Shown piece by piece: positions 8,724 to 18,035 of a stretch of 64,000 nucleotides of DNA (its first letter is position 1; the number at the start of each line of letters is the position of its first letter). The translations under genes and the position numbers were made by a program. A model generated the notes under the pieces. The model had not been told where the DNA came from and did no database searches. It saw only the letters and a list, made by a program, of their open reading frames with translations. Source of the stretch: Proteobacteria bacterium SG_bin6 (GTDB taxonomy: Bacteria > Pseudomonadota > Alphaproteobacteria > Sphingomonadales > Sphingomonadaceae); NCBI GenBank assembly GCA_002083435.1, contig LWDJ01000005.1, positions 62,001 through 126,000 on the forward strand, read 5' to 3'.

Positions 8724-11405
8724 CTAGAATCGCATCGTCACGCTGCCACCAAAGGTCGGCCCGACGATACCCCGCGCATAGAAGAAGCCCGAGGCAGCGT
8801 TCTGGCGCTGGCCCTGGCGGGGGTTGCCCTCGGTCAGGCCCAGTTCGTTGAACACATTGTCGACGTTGAAGCTGGCTTGGAGGCGTTCGGTGAGGTTCAC
8901 GCTCACGCCGAAGCTCGTCACGCCATAGGCCGGCAACGCGATGCCGTTGCCCGAGTCCGCGAAGATTCTCCCGATATATTTGTACCGCCCGTAAAACTCG
9001 CCGAGCTTGCGCGGCAGCTGGAAGGTGGAGGTGACGGTGAACAACGTCGAAGGGGTACGCTCGGGCCGGTTGCCGTCGAACCCCTGCTGGCGCTGGCCGT
9101 TCAGGCGCAGATTGTTGAGCGTCGGGTCCTGGAACACACCGAAGAAATCGACCGACCACCAGCGCACCGGCCGAATCAGCGCATCGACCTCGACGCCGAA
9201 GGTGCTTAGATCCGCCTGGAACGCGGTCTGGATCGTCGGGTTGGTGGGATCGATGAAATTGTAGAACTGGTTGCGGAAATTGGTCTGGAACACGGTGACC
9301 GAGGCGCTCAGCAGCCGGCGATATTCATAGCGCACGCCGCCTTCGTACAGCTCGATGCCGGTGATTGGATCGGTGTTGTTGGTCTGGAAGCCATCGGCAT
9401 AGCGCGCATAGACCGACAGATTCGGGCGGATCAGATAATTGACGCCCACTGTCCAGGCGATGCGATCTTGCGTGCGGCGCGTATCGGCGAAGGTGCCGCC
9501 AAAGGTGGAGCCCACCGTCGGCACGACAAGGGCATTGGCGACCCCGGGCTGGACGAGCTGCTGGAACTCGGTCGGCTGGCCTTGCGCGTTGAACGCGGTC
9601 GCGACCAGGCGATTGGCGGGGTTCGCGGCCTGCGCGGCGGTCGGCGGTTGGCCATCGAGGAAGCGCGCATCGTCGCTTTCCCAGCGGATACCGCCGTCGA
9701 TGCGCAGATCGCCGATCTGGAACTCGTCATTGGCATAGACCGAGACCGAGCTGTCGGTCCGCCGGCGGATGCCCGCGCCCCAGTTTCCGTAAGAAATCTG
9801 GCCGTTATCGGTCAGCGTCCCGATCACATTGTTGTTCGCATCGAGCGCGACGACATCATAGATATCGCTGTTGTTCTTGACGTCGTTCACGACCGCCGAC
9901 GTTGCCGACTGATTTTGATAGCGGCCCACATTGTAATAGAGCACGCCAAGCGTGAGCGAGTTCTTGAAGACCGCACCCTGATATTCCCAGCGCCCGCCAA
10001 AATTCGATCCGAAATCGAACCCGGTCTGATAATCATGGTTGAGCGTCGTCTGCTGGAGAAAACCGTTGCCGTTGAGCGCGTTGAGCGCCGCGACCTGGTT
10101 CGATCCCAGCACGACATTGGTGCGCAGGTTGCGGATGCCGAAACGCGCGGTGGTCGGGAACACCGCCGCGCCGCGCGTCAGCAGATCGTTGATCGGCGAA
10201 GTGGCGCCCGGTGTTAGATACGTGACCGCGCTCGCGAGCCCGGCATTGCCGGTGCCCGATCCCGGAAACAGCCCGTTGAAATCGGTCTTCAGCCCCAGAT
10301 AGCGGGCGTGGGCGAACAATTCGATCGAGTCGGTGAGCGGCTTTTGCACATCGATCCGCAATTGCTGCGTCTTGACTCGCACGCCTTGCGAATAGTTGAA
10401 ATCGCGAAAGCCGCTGGGGTCGACAAAGGTCGAAACCGGCACCGAAATCCGCGAAAAGGCGGTGCCGCCAATATTCCCGAATTGGGTGTCCAGCCCCGGG
10501 ATACCGCCCGGCTGCCCGTTGTTATTGGCGTAAGGCTGGGTGGCGTAATAGGCCGTCTTGAAGTCGCCGATCCGGCCGGTGAGCCGCACGAACCCGCCAT
10601 CGTCGAAACGATATTCGAGCGAGCCCTTCAACCGATAGCCATCATAGTTGAACGGGTTGCTGCGCACCCCCGGGCTGGTTTGAAAGAAGCCGCCGATCGT
10701 GAAGGCCAGCTTGTCCTTGATGATCGGCGCCGAGACATAGCCGTCGCCGCGCCGCAGCCCGTAATCATAGGCGGTGAAGCGCGCGATCGCCTCGGGCCGC
10801 TCGAAGTTCGCCGCGCGCGAGATGAAGTTGATCGTCGCGCCCGCCCCGTTCACCGTCAGCACGCCCGACGAACCGCCCTTCACCGCCTCCAGCCGGTCGA
10901 TCGACAAGTCCTGCGTGAAGAAGAAGTCCGCGCCGCCGCCCTGATAGATGATCGGCAGACCGTCTTCCTCCAGCTGGACGAAGCGCTGGCCGCCGCCTTG
11001 CAGGCCGCGCACCGAATAGTTGTTCGATAGTTCGCCCGCCGTGCCTTCGACGAAAATGCCGGGGACGAGTTCGAGCAGGTCGGCGGTCGAGCGTGGCGCC
11101 TTGCGGTCGATCGCCTCGCGCGTCGCATAAGTGATGTCGGCCGAGGACGTGATCAGCGGCCGGTTGCGCGAGGTGGTGCCGGTAACGACGACGTCCTGCA
11201 GCCCGTCTGACGGATCAGCCTCCCCGGTATTTGTACCCGGTGGCGCGTCGGCGGGTTGCGGCGCTTGTTGCGCGGCGGTCGGCGTCGGTTGATCCTGCGC
11301 CTGGCCGTGAGGATCGGCGCTTCGCGCAAGTGCCGGTGTTAGCGGCGCCGCTGCCACGCCCAACAACAACACCGCCCGCGCGCTCAGCCGCTTGCCGTTT
11401 TTCAT
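8724..11405 (-). CDS. TonB-dependent outer-membrane receptor (carbohydrate type)
   Basis: An 893-residue receptor. The start gives the signal peptide MKNGKRLSARAVLLLGVAAA to about residue 26; two ATGs further upstream (11417, 11426) would lengthen the basic N-region. A Gln/Pro-rich linker, a plug domain (from DVVVTGTTSRNRP through NYSVRGLQGGGQRF and VKGGSSGVLTVNGAGATINF) and a 22-strand-type barrel ending in the canonical terminal Phe (SVTMRF) follow. Divergent LacI regulator, downstream glycosidase and nearby MFS transporter point to uptake of an oligosaccharide, not a siderophore. It is probably repressed by the neighbouring LacI protein. Confidence 0.92.
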   Translation of the reverse strand: MKNGKRLSARAVLLLGVAAAPLTPALARSADPHGQAQDQPTPTAAQQAPQPADAPPGTNTGEADPSDGLQDVVVTGTTSRNRPLITSSADITYATREAIDRKAPRSTADLLELVPGIFVEGTAGELSNNYSVRGLQGGGQRFVQLEEDGLPIIYQGGGADFFFTQDLSIDRLEAVKGGSSGVLTVNGAGATINFISRAANFERPEAIARFTAYDYGLRRGDGYVSAPIIKDKLAFTIGGFFQTSPGVRSNPFNYDGYRLKGSLEYRFDDGGFVRLTGRIGDFKTAYYATQPYANNNGQPGGIPGLDTQFGNIGGTAFSRISVPVSTFVDPSGFRDFNYSQGVRVKTQQLRIDVQKPLTDSIELFAHARYLGLKTDFNGLFPGSGTGNAGLASAVTYLTPGATSPINDLLTRGAAVFPTTARFGIRNLRTNVVLGSNQVAALNALNGNGFLQQTTLNHDYQTGFDFGSNFGGRWEYQGAVFKNSLTLGVLYYNVGRYQNQSATSAVVNDVKNNSDIYDVVALDANNNVIGTLTDNGQISYGNWGAGIRRRTDSSVSVYANDEFQIGDLRIDGGIRWESDDARFLDGQPPTAAQAANPANRLVATAFNAQGQPTEFQQLVQPGVANALVVPTVGSTFGGTFADTRRTQDRIAWTVGVNYLIRPNLSVYARYADGFQTNNTDPITGIELYEGGVRYEYRRLLSASVTVFQTNFRNQFYNFIDPTNPTIQTAFQADLSTFGVEVDALIRPVRWWSVDFFGVFQDPTLNNLRLNGQRQQGFDGNRPERTPSTLFTVTSTFQLPRKLGEFYGRYKYIGRIFADSGNGIALPAYGVTSFGVSVNLTERLQASFNVDNVFNELGLTEGNPRQGQRQNAASGFFYARGIVGPTFGGSVTMRF

Positions 11406-11491
11406 AGCCCTTAGCATCCCTTCCATCGTTACGCTTGCGATACCTGCCAATATCGTGCGCTGATGAATAACTACGCGAGGTTTTGCTTCAA

Positions 11492-11505
11492 TGCAATCGT
11501 TTGTT
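11492..11505. promoter_or_regulatory. Candidate LacI operator between receptor and regulator genes
   Basis: TGCAATCGTTTGTT matches TGCAAACGTTTGCA at 11 of 14 bases, including the central CG. It sits near the middle of the 200-bp divergent intergenic region, 87 bp from the receptor start and 101 bp from the LacI start, so one site could control both. It is weaker than the sites at 4400 and 14024. A second imperfect dyad of GGCATCG and CGATGGC around one base lies at 11534-11548. Confidence 0.45.
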
Positions 11506-11605
11506 ATCATCAACGGAGAACAGCTCTCATCTTGGCATCGCCGATGGCACATTCTAAACGCTTATCCCCGTGGGTTTTTGTTCCGGGTGCGATATAGAAA
11601 CTGGC

Positions 11606-12643
11606 ATGGAATCGACCAAAGCGATGTCTCGCTCATCATCCCGCCCCCGCACGATCGTCGAACTGGCCCGTCTCGCCGGGGTGTCCCCGGGCACGGTTTC
11701 GCGCGCGCTTGCGGGCAAGTCGGTGGTCAGCGCGGAGACGATGGCCCGCATCCGCGCGCTCGCCGCCGAGCATGATTTCCGCCTCAACCAGATGGCGAGC
11801 CGGCTTCGCACCCGCCGCACCGGCGTGATCGGCGTGGTCGTGCCGCTGGGGCATGACCGCAGCCAGCATCTCTCCGACCCGTTCTTCATGACGATGATCG
11901 GTCATCTCGCCGATGCGCTGACCGAGAATGGTTATGACCTCATGCTGTCGCGCGTCATCCCCGATGCCGACGATTGGCTGGAGCGAATCGTCGATTCGGG
12001 GATGCTCGACGGCGTTTTGCTGCTCGGCCAATCGAACCAGGTCGCGGCGATCGAGCGCGTCGCCGCGCGCTACCGCCCGCTCGTCGCGTGGGGCGGCTAT
12101 GCGCGCGGCCAGATCCATTGCTCGGTCGGGACCGACAATTTCGAGGGCGGGATGCTCGCGGGGGAGCATTTGCTGCTCGCGGGCGCGAGCCGGTTGGCGT
12201 TTCTCGGCAGCCTCCAGGCGCCCGAGTTGCGCGCCCGCTATGACGGGTTCTGCGCCGCCGCCGCCAGCATCGGCGCCCCCCCGCCGCTGCTGCTGGAAAC
12301 CCACCTCGCCACCGACCTGATGGGGGCCGAGATTGCCGCCCATCTGGGGCGCCACGGCAGCGCGATCGACGGCATCTTCGCGGGTTCCGACGTGATCGCG
12401 ATGACGACACTGCGCGCCCTCGCCGACCGGGGCATGGCGGTGCCCGGCGCGGTCAAGCTGATCGGCTATGACGATCTGCCGATCGCGGTGCAGACCGTGC
12501 CCCGCTTGAGCACGATCCACCAGGATTTCGCGCAGGGCGCACGCGCGATGGTCGATCGGCTGTTCGCCGCGCTCGAGGGGAAGCAGTCGCAATCGCTGCA
12601 ACTGCCGCCCCGGCTGGTGGCGCGCGATTCAACCGGCGGTTAG
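11606..12643 (+). CDS. LacI-family transcriptional repressor
   Basis: A 345-residue regulator. The N-terminal helix-turn-helix (TIVELARLAGVSPGTVSRAL) and hinge helix are followed by a periplasmic-binding-like sensor domain from GVIGVVVPLGHDRSQHLSDPF to IGYDDLPIAVQTVPRLSTI, the standard LacI/GalR endings. ATG at 11606 is chosen; GTG 11570 and ATG 11624 are alternatives. Divergent from the TonB receptor and convergent with the MFS gene (15-bp overlap). It likely represses the receptor, halogenase and transporter units until their sugar is present, based on shared palindromes. Confidence 0.92.
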   Translation: MESTKAMSRSSSRPRTIVELARLAGVSPGTVSRALAGKSVVSAETMARIRALAAEHDFRLNQMASRLRTRRTGVIGVVVPLGHDRSQHLSDPFFMTMIGHLADALTENGYDLMLSRVIPDADDWLERIVDSGMLDGVLLLGQSNQVAAIERVAARYRPLVAWGGYARGQIHCSVGTDNFEGGMLAGEHLLLAGASRLAFLGSLQAPELRARYDGFCAAAASIGAPPPLLLETHLATDLMGAEIAAHLGRHGSAIDGIFAGSDVIAMTTLRALADRGMAVPGAVKLIGYDDLPIAVQTVPRLSTIHQDFAQGARAMVDRLFAALEGKQSQSLQLPPRLVARDSTGG

Positions 12644-13960
12644 GGGCGCCGCTCCGGCCGCGGCGCCCGGCACGCGCACCAGCAAGGTCGCGATCGCCGC
12701 CGCCAGCATCGCGCCGCCCGCGAGCATCAGCACATGCCGCGCGTCGCCCCCCAGCAGCGGGCCATAGATCAGCGGCATCGTCACGCTTTGAAACAGCATC
12801 GGCAGCACGATGAACATGTTGAAAATGCCCATATAAACCCCCGTCCGCTCGGGCGGGATGGCATTCGCGAGCAGCACATAGGGGTTGCCCATCAGGCTCG
12901 CCCAGCCCAGCCCGATCCCGAGCATCGGCAGATAGGCCCAGCCCTCCTGCCCGATGCCCGGCAGCGCGAGCATCGCCGCGCCGCTCGCCGTCATGCACAG
13001 CGCATGGACCGGCCCCGCGCCCAGCCGGCGCGTCAGCGGCACCAGCGCGAGCGCGGCGACGAAGGCGACCGCGTTGTAGAAGCCGCCCAGCCGGCCGTTC
13101 ACCAGCGTCGCGTCGCGCACCGCCTCTGCCGAGCCATTGCCGTGCAGCGCGCGGGCCAGCGAGAACACCGCATATTGCCAGTAACAGAACATCCCATACC
13201 ACTGAAAGAACATCGCCAGTGCAAGCTGGCGCATCGCCGGGGGCATCTCGCGCAGCGCCGCGCCGAGTTCGCGCAGCGTCGCGCCCGCGCCGGACGGTCT
13301 CGCGCGCAGCGCGGCACGCTCGTCTGGCGTCAGCGGCAGTTCGGGCACCCGCCACACCGACCAGACGATCGTCGAGATCGACAGGATCGCCCCGATCACG
13401 AACGCCAGCCGGGTGATGTGCGGGATGCCGTTCGCGTCGACCAGATCGGGGTTCATCCCCATCAGCACGAAGATCGTCGGCGCGAGGTAGGACAAGGTCT
13501 GCGCGAGTCCCGTGAACGCGCTCTGCACCAGGAACCCCGTCGGCTGCTGCGGCTCGGCGAGGCGGTCGCTCACATAGGCGCGGTAGGGCTCCATCGTGAT
13601 ATTGTTGGCGGCGTCCAGGATCCACAGCAGCGAGGCCGCGACCCACAGGGCCGGGCTGAACGGCATCGCGAACAAGGCGAGCGAGCAGAGCACCGCGCCG
13701 ACCAGGAAATAGGGCGTGCGCCGCCCCAGCCGGCTGGTGGTGCGATCGCTGAGCGCGCCGACGATCGGCTGGACGATCAGCCCGGTCATCGGCCCGGCGA
13801 GCCACAACAGCGGCATGCTCGCCTCGTCGGCGCCGAGGTAGCGGTAGATCGGGCCCATGTTCGATTGCTGCAGCCCGAACGAGAATTGCAGGCCGAGAAA
13901 ACCCAGGTTCATCTGGGCGATGCGCGCGAGCGACAGGCGCGGCTTGAACGGCTGGGGCAC
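12629..13960 (-). CDS. MFS sugar transporter (GPH/SLC45-like)
   Basis: A 443-residue permease with about 12 hydrophobic segments. The start of the fold, LARIAQMNLGFLGLQFSFGLQ, and the loop ALSDRTTSRLGRRTPYFLVG carry the D-R-x-G-R-R loop of MFS/GPH sugar carriers. Sphingomonad TonB-receptor loci usually contain this type for inner-membrane uptake of maltose-like oligosaccharides. The start chosen is GTG at 13960: GAAGGA lies 7 bp before it and the palindromic operator then falls 64 bp upstream. The ATG at 14038 would put the operator over the start codon and adds a non-family N-terminus. Confidence 0.85.
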   Translation of the reverse strand: MPQPFKPRLSLARIAQMNLGFLGLQFSFGLQQSNMGPIYRYLGADEASMPLLWLAGPMTGLIVQPIVGALSDRTTSRLGRRTPYFLVGAVLCSLALFAMPFSPALWVAASLLWILDAANNITMEPYRAYVSDRLAEPQQPTGFLVQSAFTGLAQTLSYLAPTIFVLMGMNPDLVDANGIPHITRLAFVIGAILSISTIVWSVWRVPELPLTPDERAALRARPSGAGATLRELGAALREMPPAMRQLALAMFFQWYGMFCYWQYAVFSLARALHGNGSAEAVRDATLVNGRLGGFYNAVAFVAALALVPLTRRLGAGPVHALCMTASGAAMLALPGIGQEGWAYLPMLGIGLGWASLMGNPYVLLANAIPPERTGVYMGIFNMFIVLPMLFQSVTMPLIYGPLLGGDARHVLMLAGGAMLAAAIATLLVRVPGAAAGAAPLTAG

Positions 13961-14023
13961 GGCGGCGTCCTTCGGCTGAAGGCGCGCATCATGCGGCGCC
14001 GGTCGGGAAATGCAATCGCCGAG

Positions 14024-14037
14024 TGCAAACCTTTGCA
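14024..14037. promoter_or_regulatory. Perfect LacI-type palindrome before the MFS gene
   Basis: TGCAAACCTTTGCA is a perfect 6+6 inverted repeat around CC and matches TGCAAACGTTTGCA at 13 of 14 bases. It lies 64 bp upstream of the GTG start of the MFS transporter and 34 bp beyond the stop of the small membrane protein gene. It is the best of three related sites in this locus. Confidence 0.6.
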
Positions 14038-14070
14038 TGAAGCAGCTCCGGCGCCGCCTCAGCCGCCGCC

Positions 14071-14505
14071 TCAGGCGGTTTCGGCCTCGCGGAACCACCC
14101 CGGGGTATCGGGGCGATAGAGCGCCGCCAGCGCGACGACGAGGCAAGCCGAACTCGCCAGCGACGCGACCAGCGCGATCGGCATCACCCCCGCCTTGCCG
14201 GTGATCAGCCCCACCATGCCATATGCCGCGCCCAGCAGGTTGAGCCCGGTCAAGCCCGCCAGCACATATTTGGCGAGCAGATTGCCGCGCCGCGCGATCA
14301 GGTACCACAGCAGGATTTGGGTGATGAACGGCAGCGCCACCGCCGCCCCGCTCAGCCGCCCCACCATGCCGTCCGACCCGGCCATGATCCCGCTCAACGC
14401 CGCGCTGGGGAATATCCACAGCGCGACGACGCTGTTCACCAGCCCCAGCAGCATATGCGCCCAATAAAAGCGTTCAAATCGCCGGATCGATGCCGGTCGC
14501 TGCAT
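14071..14505 (-). CDS. Four-helix membrane protein of unknown function
   Basis: A 144-residue protein with four strong hydrophobic segments (about residues 16-37, 52-70, 79-97, 105-128) and a basic start MQRPASIRRFERFYW. No family recognised with confidence. It lies upstream of the MFS gene on the same strand but the LacI-type palindrome sits between them, so it may be a separate unit. No catalytic motif is visible. Confidence 0.65.
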   Translation of the reverse strand: MQRPASIRRFERFYWAHMLLGLVNSVVALWIFPSAALSGIMAGSDGMVGRLSGAAVALPFITQILLWYLIARRGNLLAKYVLAGLTGLNLLGAAYGMVGLITGKAGVMPIALVASLASSACLVVALAALYRPDTPGWFREAETA

Positions 14506-14556
14506 TATCGCCCTCCAGGCCCCTTGCCGATCGTCAGGCTAACCGAGCTAAACGGC

Positions 14557-15390
14557 TTAATCGAGCGTGAAATCGAGGCCGATATCTGCCGCTGGCGCCG
14601 ATTGGGTGAGGCGGCCGACGCTGATATAGGTCACCCCCGTCTCGGCGATCGCGCGGATCGTCTCCAGCCGCACCCCGCCCGAGGCTTCGGTGGGCACCCG
14701 TCCGGCGACGATCGCCACGCCCTCGCGCAGCACCGGGGGCGGCATGTTGTCGAGCAGCAAATGGGTGGCGCCGGCGGCGAGCGCGGGTTCGATCTGATCG
14801 AGCCGATCGACCTCGACGATGATCCGCGCGATCCCGGCGGCCACCGCGCGCGCGACCGCTTCCTGCACCGATCCCGCGACCGCGACGTGATTATCCTTGA
14901 TCATCGCCGCGTCCCACAGCCCCATGCGGTGATTGGTCGCCCCGCCCATCCGCGTCGCGTATTTCTCCAGCAGCCGCAGACCCGGCAGCGTCTTGCGCGT
15001 ATCGAGGAGCGTGGCGCCGGTGCCCGCGATGGCATCCACATAGGTGCGCGTGAGCGTGGCGATGCCCGACAGATGCTGCACCGTGTTGAGCGCCGACCGC
15101 TCGGCACTGAGCAGCGCGCGCGCCTGGCCCTTGAGCCGCATCAGCGCCGCGCCGGGGGCAACCTGCACGCCCTCCGCCACCAGCCGCTCGACCTGGACGC
15201 CCGGATCGAGCGCCCGGAAAAACCCTTCCGCGAGCGGCGCCCCTGCGACGGTGATCGCCTCCCGGCTGTTCATCAGCGCGGAGAAGCGCGCGTCGGGCGG
15301 GATGACGGCGGCGGCGGTGACATCGCCCGAACCGAGGTCTTCGGCGAGGGTGGCGGCGATGAAGGCGGGGAGATCGAAGCCGGGGATCAT
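14557..15390 (-). CDS. nadC: Nicotinate-nucleotide pyrophosphorylase (carboxylating)
   Basis: A 277-residue quinolinate phosphoribosyltransferase converting quinolinate and PRPP to nicotinate mononucleotide, CO2 and PPi in de novo NAD synthesis. The N-terminal EDLGSGDVTAAAVIP, the LNTVQHLSGIATLT segment, DTRKTLPGLRLLEKYATRMGG (split motif of the active site) and HLLLDNMPPPVL are all family hallmarks. The start at 15390 (MIPGFDLPAFI) is chosen because the upstream extension is proline-rich and unlike the family. nadA/nadB are not in the window. Confidence 0.95.
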   Translation of the reverse strand: MIPGFDLPAFIAATLAEDLGSGDVTAAAVIPPDARFSALMNSREAITVAGAPLAEGFFRALDPGVQVERLVAEGVQVAPGAALMRLKGQARALLSAERSALNTVQHLSGIATLTRTYVDAIAGTGATLLDTRKTLPGLRLLEKYATRMGGATNHRMGLWDAAMIKDNHVAVAGSVQEAVARAVAAGIARIIVEVDRLDQIEPALAAGATHLLLDNMPPPVLREGVAIVAGRVPTEASGGVRLETIRAIAETGVTYISVGRLTQSAPAADIGLDFTLD

Positions 15391-15583
15391 GCGGGGGCTA
15401 TTGGCATGAGGTGAGGGTTGGGGGAAGGGTGTGGGCGGTACCATATGCGCCCGTCAATCTCGTTTCATAATACTCCGCTGCCAATCTGGTGAAGGCAGAA
15501 ATGGGAGTGGATGGTGGGCAATTTGGGCCGCACTCTCCAAGTTAGGATTGCCGAAGGCCGACTTATCGAGCAAGACTAGGGAT

Positions 15584-17023
15584 ATGATCGTAACGATAGC
15601 ATTTGATGTTAAAAATCATGTCGAAGTGATGGAGGGTTGGCCCATTAAAAAAGGGAACCGGACCTTCTTCCTCGAACGCGAGAATAATGTGCTCAAGCGC
15701 GTTTGCCTCGCCTTCTCTGGCGTCGATGTAGCACAGGCTCCAAATGTGGAGCACACTAGCGCAGAGACCGAGATTCCGCAAGTCACGATTAAGGGAGGTG
15801 AGTATGCGACTCTTGCACGAAAAAGCATAATGAGCTGGCAGGCCGTCGTAAGCGGTCAACAGATTGTTGACCTCGACTACGATCATTACGAAATACGCTT
15901 CCGCGCTGAGGACGTCAATGAAGAAGCACGTATACCTATCAGCTCCTTTCGATCGAAACCTGATAACGTTCTGAACCAACAGTGCGATTTCGAGCAGCTC
16001 GGAAGAGCGTTTTGCGTAGATCAAGTATCTGACGACCGAATCGAATCGACTTCCCATTTTCGTGACGGACGACTTGCGTACGGCGCAGGCAGGTACATCG
16101 ACGCGTACAACAATTTTTACCTTTTTCTTGAGACACGGTTCTGTGACGGCAAAATTGGCAATGAAAAGCAAACAAGTCTCCTGTCCAAACAGGCAGCAGT
16201 ATGCCGCGCAGTGGAGGAGACTACGAAGGTATTTTCTAATCTAAGATTAAGTGAAACATCCACGTTCAATCTCTTTAAAGAAACCGATACCACACGAGAT
16301 AAAGTTCGCAGGTTAGTGTTGCTGCGCGGTAATTTACGCCATCACTCACTCAAAAGCCCGCATCGCTGGGACCCAAACAGGCAAAATGATTATAAAGAGG
16401 CGGCACGTTTTCTAGGCGCTGTAGTAGGCGAAATCGTCATTAAGGAATCGATAGATGATATCTACCGCCCATCGGCATTGCAGTTATTCAGAGAATTATC
16501 TGTAGCGGCGGGATACGAGATTAAAATAAGGGTGACTACACATCGGCTAAACATGGAGCGTGCACTTGTATTGGATATGAGCTATCCTACGACCGTGATA
16601 TCTAGCAAGCTTTGCCTCACGACGCTTAGAAATATCGTAAATGAATGTGAGAAAAGTGGCCAAATCGGCGACACGGTTCGCTTGAGGGCCATGACCAGTC
16701 ACTCTAAACTTGAACTGTTTTCGTTAGATTTAGATGTATGGGCCTACACGAAGAATCGAGCAATTGAGATGGAAGATTCAATCAGCTCGGTGCGCTGTGG
16801 CTTCGAGCATTACCGGTCTGAAATTATCCACCGCCACGAATTTTCAATCCCGTTTCAAGGCAACAAGCTTTCGATCCGCGACGCATGGGGCCTATTAGGG
16901 AAAAGTTTTGACCATATTGAAGAAAGAGATCCAACGACACGAATCTTGACTTTGAAATTGCACTTGCGCGACCAAGACAAGGCCTTTGCAGTGTATCGGG
17001 TAGGCGCTCAGGTCAAAAACTGA
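15584..17023 (+). CDS. Unrecognised 479-residue protein with a HEPN-like R-x4-H motif, in an AT-rich island
   Basis: I do not recognise this gene as a named family. Base composition and codon use are visibly more AT-rich than all neighbours (many att, aaa and aat codons), a sign of recent transfer. No signal peptide or membrane segment is seen. The N-terminal 190 residues look beta-rich. A central helical part has YIDAYNNFYLFLETRF, then LLRGNLRHHSLKSP, in which R248-x4-H253 fits the R-x4-6-H motif of HEPN RNases, followed by a helix from YKEAARFLGAVVG. A beta-rich tail follows. HEPN membership is an inference. ATG 15584 is chosen; an in-frame upstream start exists at 15431 with unconvincing sequence. 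No partner gene lies beside it. Confidence 0.6.
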   Translation: MIVTIAFDVKNHVEVMEGWPIKKGNRTFFLERENNVLKRVCLAFSGVDVAQAPNVEHTSAETEIPQVTIKGGEYATLARKSIMSWQAVVSGQQIVDLDYDHYEIRFRAEDVNEEARIPISSFRSKPDNVLNQQCDFEQLGRAFCVDQVSDDRIESTSHFRDGRLAYGAGRYIDAYNNFYLFLETRFCDGKIGNEKQTSLLSKQAAVCRAVEETTKVFSNLRLSETSTFNLFKETDTTRDKVRRLVLLRGNLRHHSLKSPHRWDPNRQNDYKEAARFLGAVVGEIVIKESIDDIYRPSALQLFRELSVAAGYEIKIRVTTHRLNMERALVLDMSYPTTVISSKLCLTTLRNIVNECEKSGQIGDTVRLRAMTSHSKLELFSLDLDVWAYTKNRAIEMEDSISSVRCGFEHYRSEIIHRHEFSIPFQGNKLSIRDAWGLLGKSFDHIEERDPTTRILTLKLHLRDQDKAFAVYRVGAQVKN

Positions 17024-17127
17024 TCGAGGTTGTTGATCAGGAACTTCGTATATTCGGCGCGACGGGACATTTTCCAATATCCAGCGTGCAAACGGCAGTT
17101 CAATTCTCACCCAAAATGCTCCTCCCC

Positions 17128-17904
17128 CTACCCCCCATACCCAGGATTAACCCGGTCCAGCTTGCGCAGCAGCGCCGGCCAGGCCAGCCCCTGGGCGAGC
17201 ATCGCCATCCCCGCGCCGCTCGATTGTTCCTTCACCTTATGCTCCACCCCCTGCGGCGGGTTGTTCAGGCCCTCGCGCCCCGCGCTCAGCATATGGACCT
17301 GCGCCTCGCAGGCGCGCTCCAGGAAGTATAACCGGATGAACGCCTGGGCGACGCTCGCCCCCACCGCGAGCGTGCCGTGGTTGCGCAGGATCATCGCGTT
17401 CTTCGCGCCCAGGTCGGCGACGAGCCGCTCGCGCTCGTCCAGGTCGGTCGCGATGCCTTCATAGTCGTGATAGGCGATGTCGTGCGCGGCGATCATCGCG
17501 GTCTGGGTGTGCGGCAGCAGCCCGTCCGCCATCGCCGACACCGCCTGGCCATAGGGCGTGTGGAGGTGCATCACCGCCTGCGCATCCTCGCGCGCCATGT
17601 GGATCGCCGAGTGGATCACGAAGCCCGCGCGGTTCACCGGCGCCGGATCGCCGAACACCTGATTGCCCTCGACATCGATCTTGACGAGCGCCGAGGCGGT
17701 CATCTCCTCGAACATCAGGTTATAGGGGTTGATGAGGAAATGATGCTCCGGCCCCGGCACGCGCGCGGAAAGATGGGTGAAGATCAGATCGTCCCACCCA
17801 TGGAGCGCCACCAGCCGGTACGCGGCGGCGAGATCGACGCGCAGCTGCCACTCCTCGGGGCTGACCTGGTCGCGGATGCTGGCGGGCTTGAGCAAGGTGG
17901 CCAT
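17128..17904 (-). CDS. Class II aldolase/adducin-family protein
   Basis: A 258-residue protein of the zinc-dependent class II aldolase/adducin fold. Metal ligands are seen in AVMHLHTPYGQAVS (HxH) with a later histidine in MILRNHGTLAVG, plus the conserved THLSARVPG near residue 43. The start at 17904 has AGGAG 8 bp upstream. Members include fuculose-phosphate aldolase and many uncharacterised proteins near acyl-CoA genes. It lies 131 bp behind the HpcH/CitE-type lyase on the same strand, so a shared transcript is plausible. Substrate unknown. Confidence 0.85.
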   Translation of the reverse strand: MATLLKPASIRDQVSPEEWQLRVDLAAAYRLVALHGWDDLIFTHLSARVPGPEHHFLINPYNLMFEEMTASALVKIDVEGNQVFGDPAPVNRAGFVIHSAIHMAREDAQAVMHLHTPYGQAVSAMADGLLPHTQTAMIAAHDIAYHDYEGIATDLDERERLVADLGAKNAMILRNHGTLAVGASVAQAFIRLYFLERACEAQVHMLSAGREGLNNPPQGVEHKVKEQSSGAGMAMLAQGLAWPALLRKLDRVNPGYGG

Positions 17905-18035
17905 GGCTATTCTCCTAGCGCGGGCGGCGCCGGCGGGGCGCTCTATGCCGGGCAGATTAAGCGCGCGGGCGGGTGGGGACAAGCGGGGGCGGGGGCGGGC
18001 GCGCTCGGCATCGCGCCGCCGCACGAACCACAACC

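Noticed and set aside
8653..9159. Longer N-terminus of the glycosidase (reading on to 9159)
   Set aside because: It would run into the TonB receptor gene and destroy the signal peptide that starts at 8652.
12734..14119. 461-residue open frame antisense to the MFS transporter
   Set aside because: Arg/His/Gln-rich shadow without domains; the opposite strand has a clear permease.
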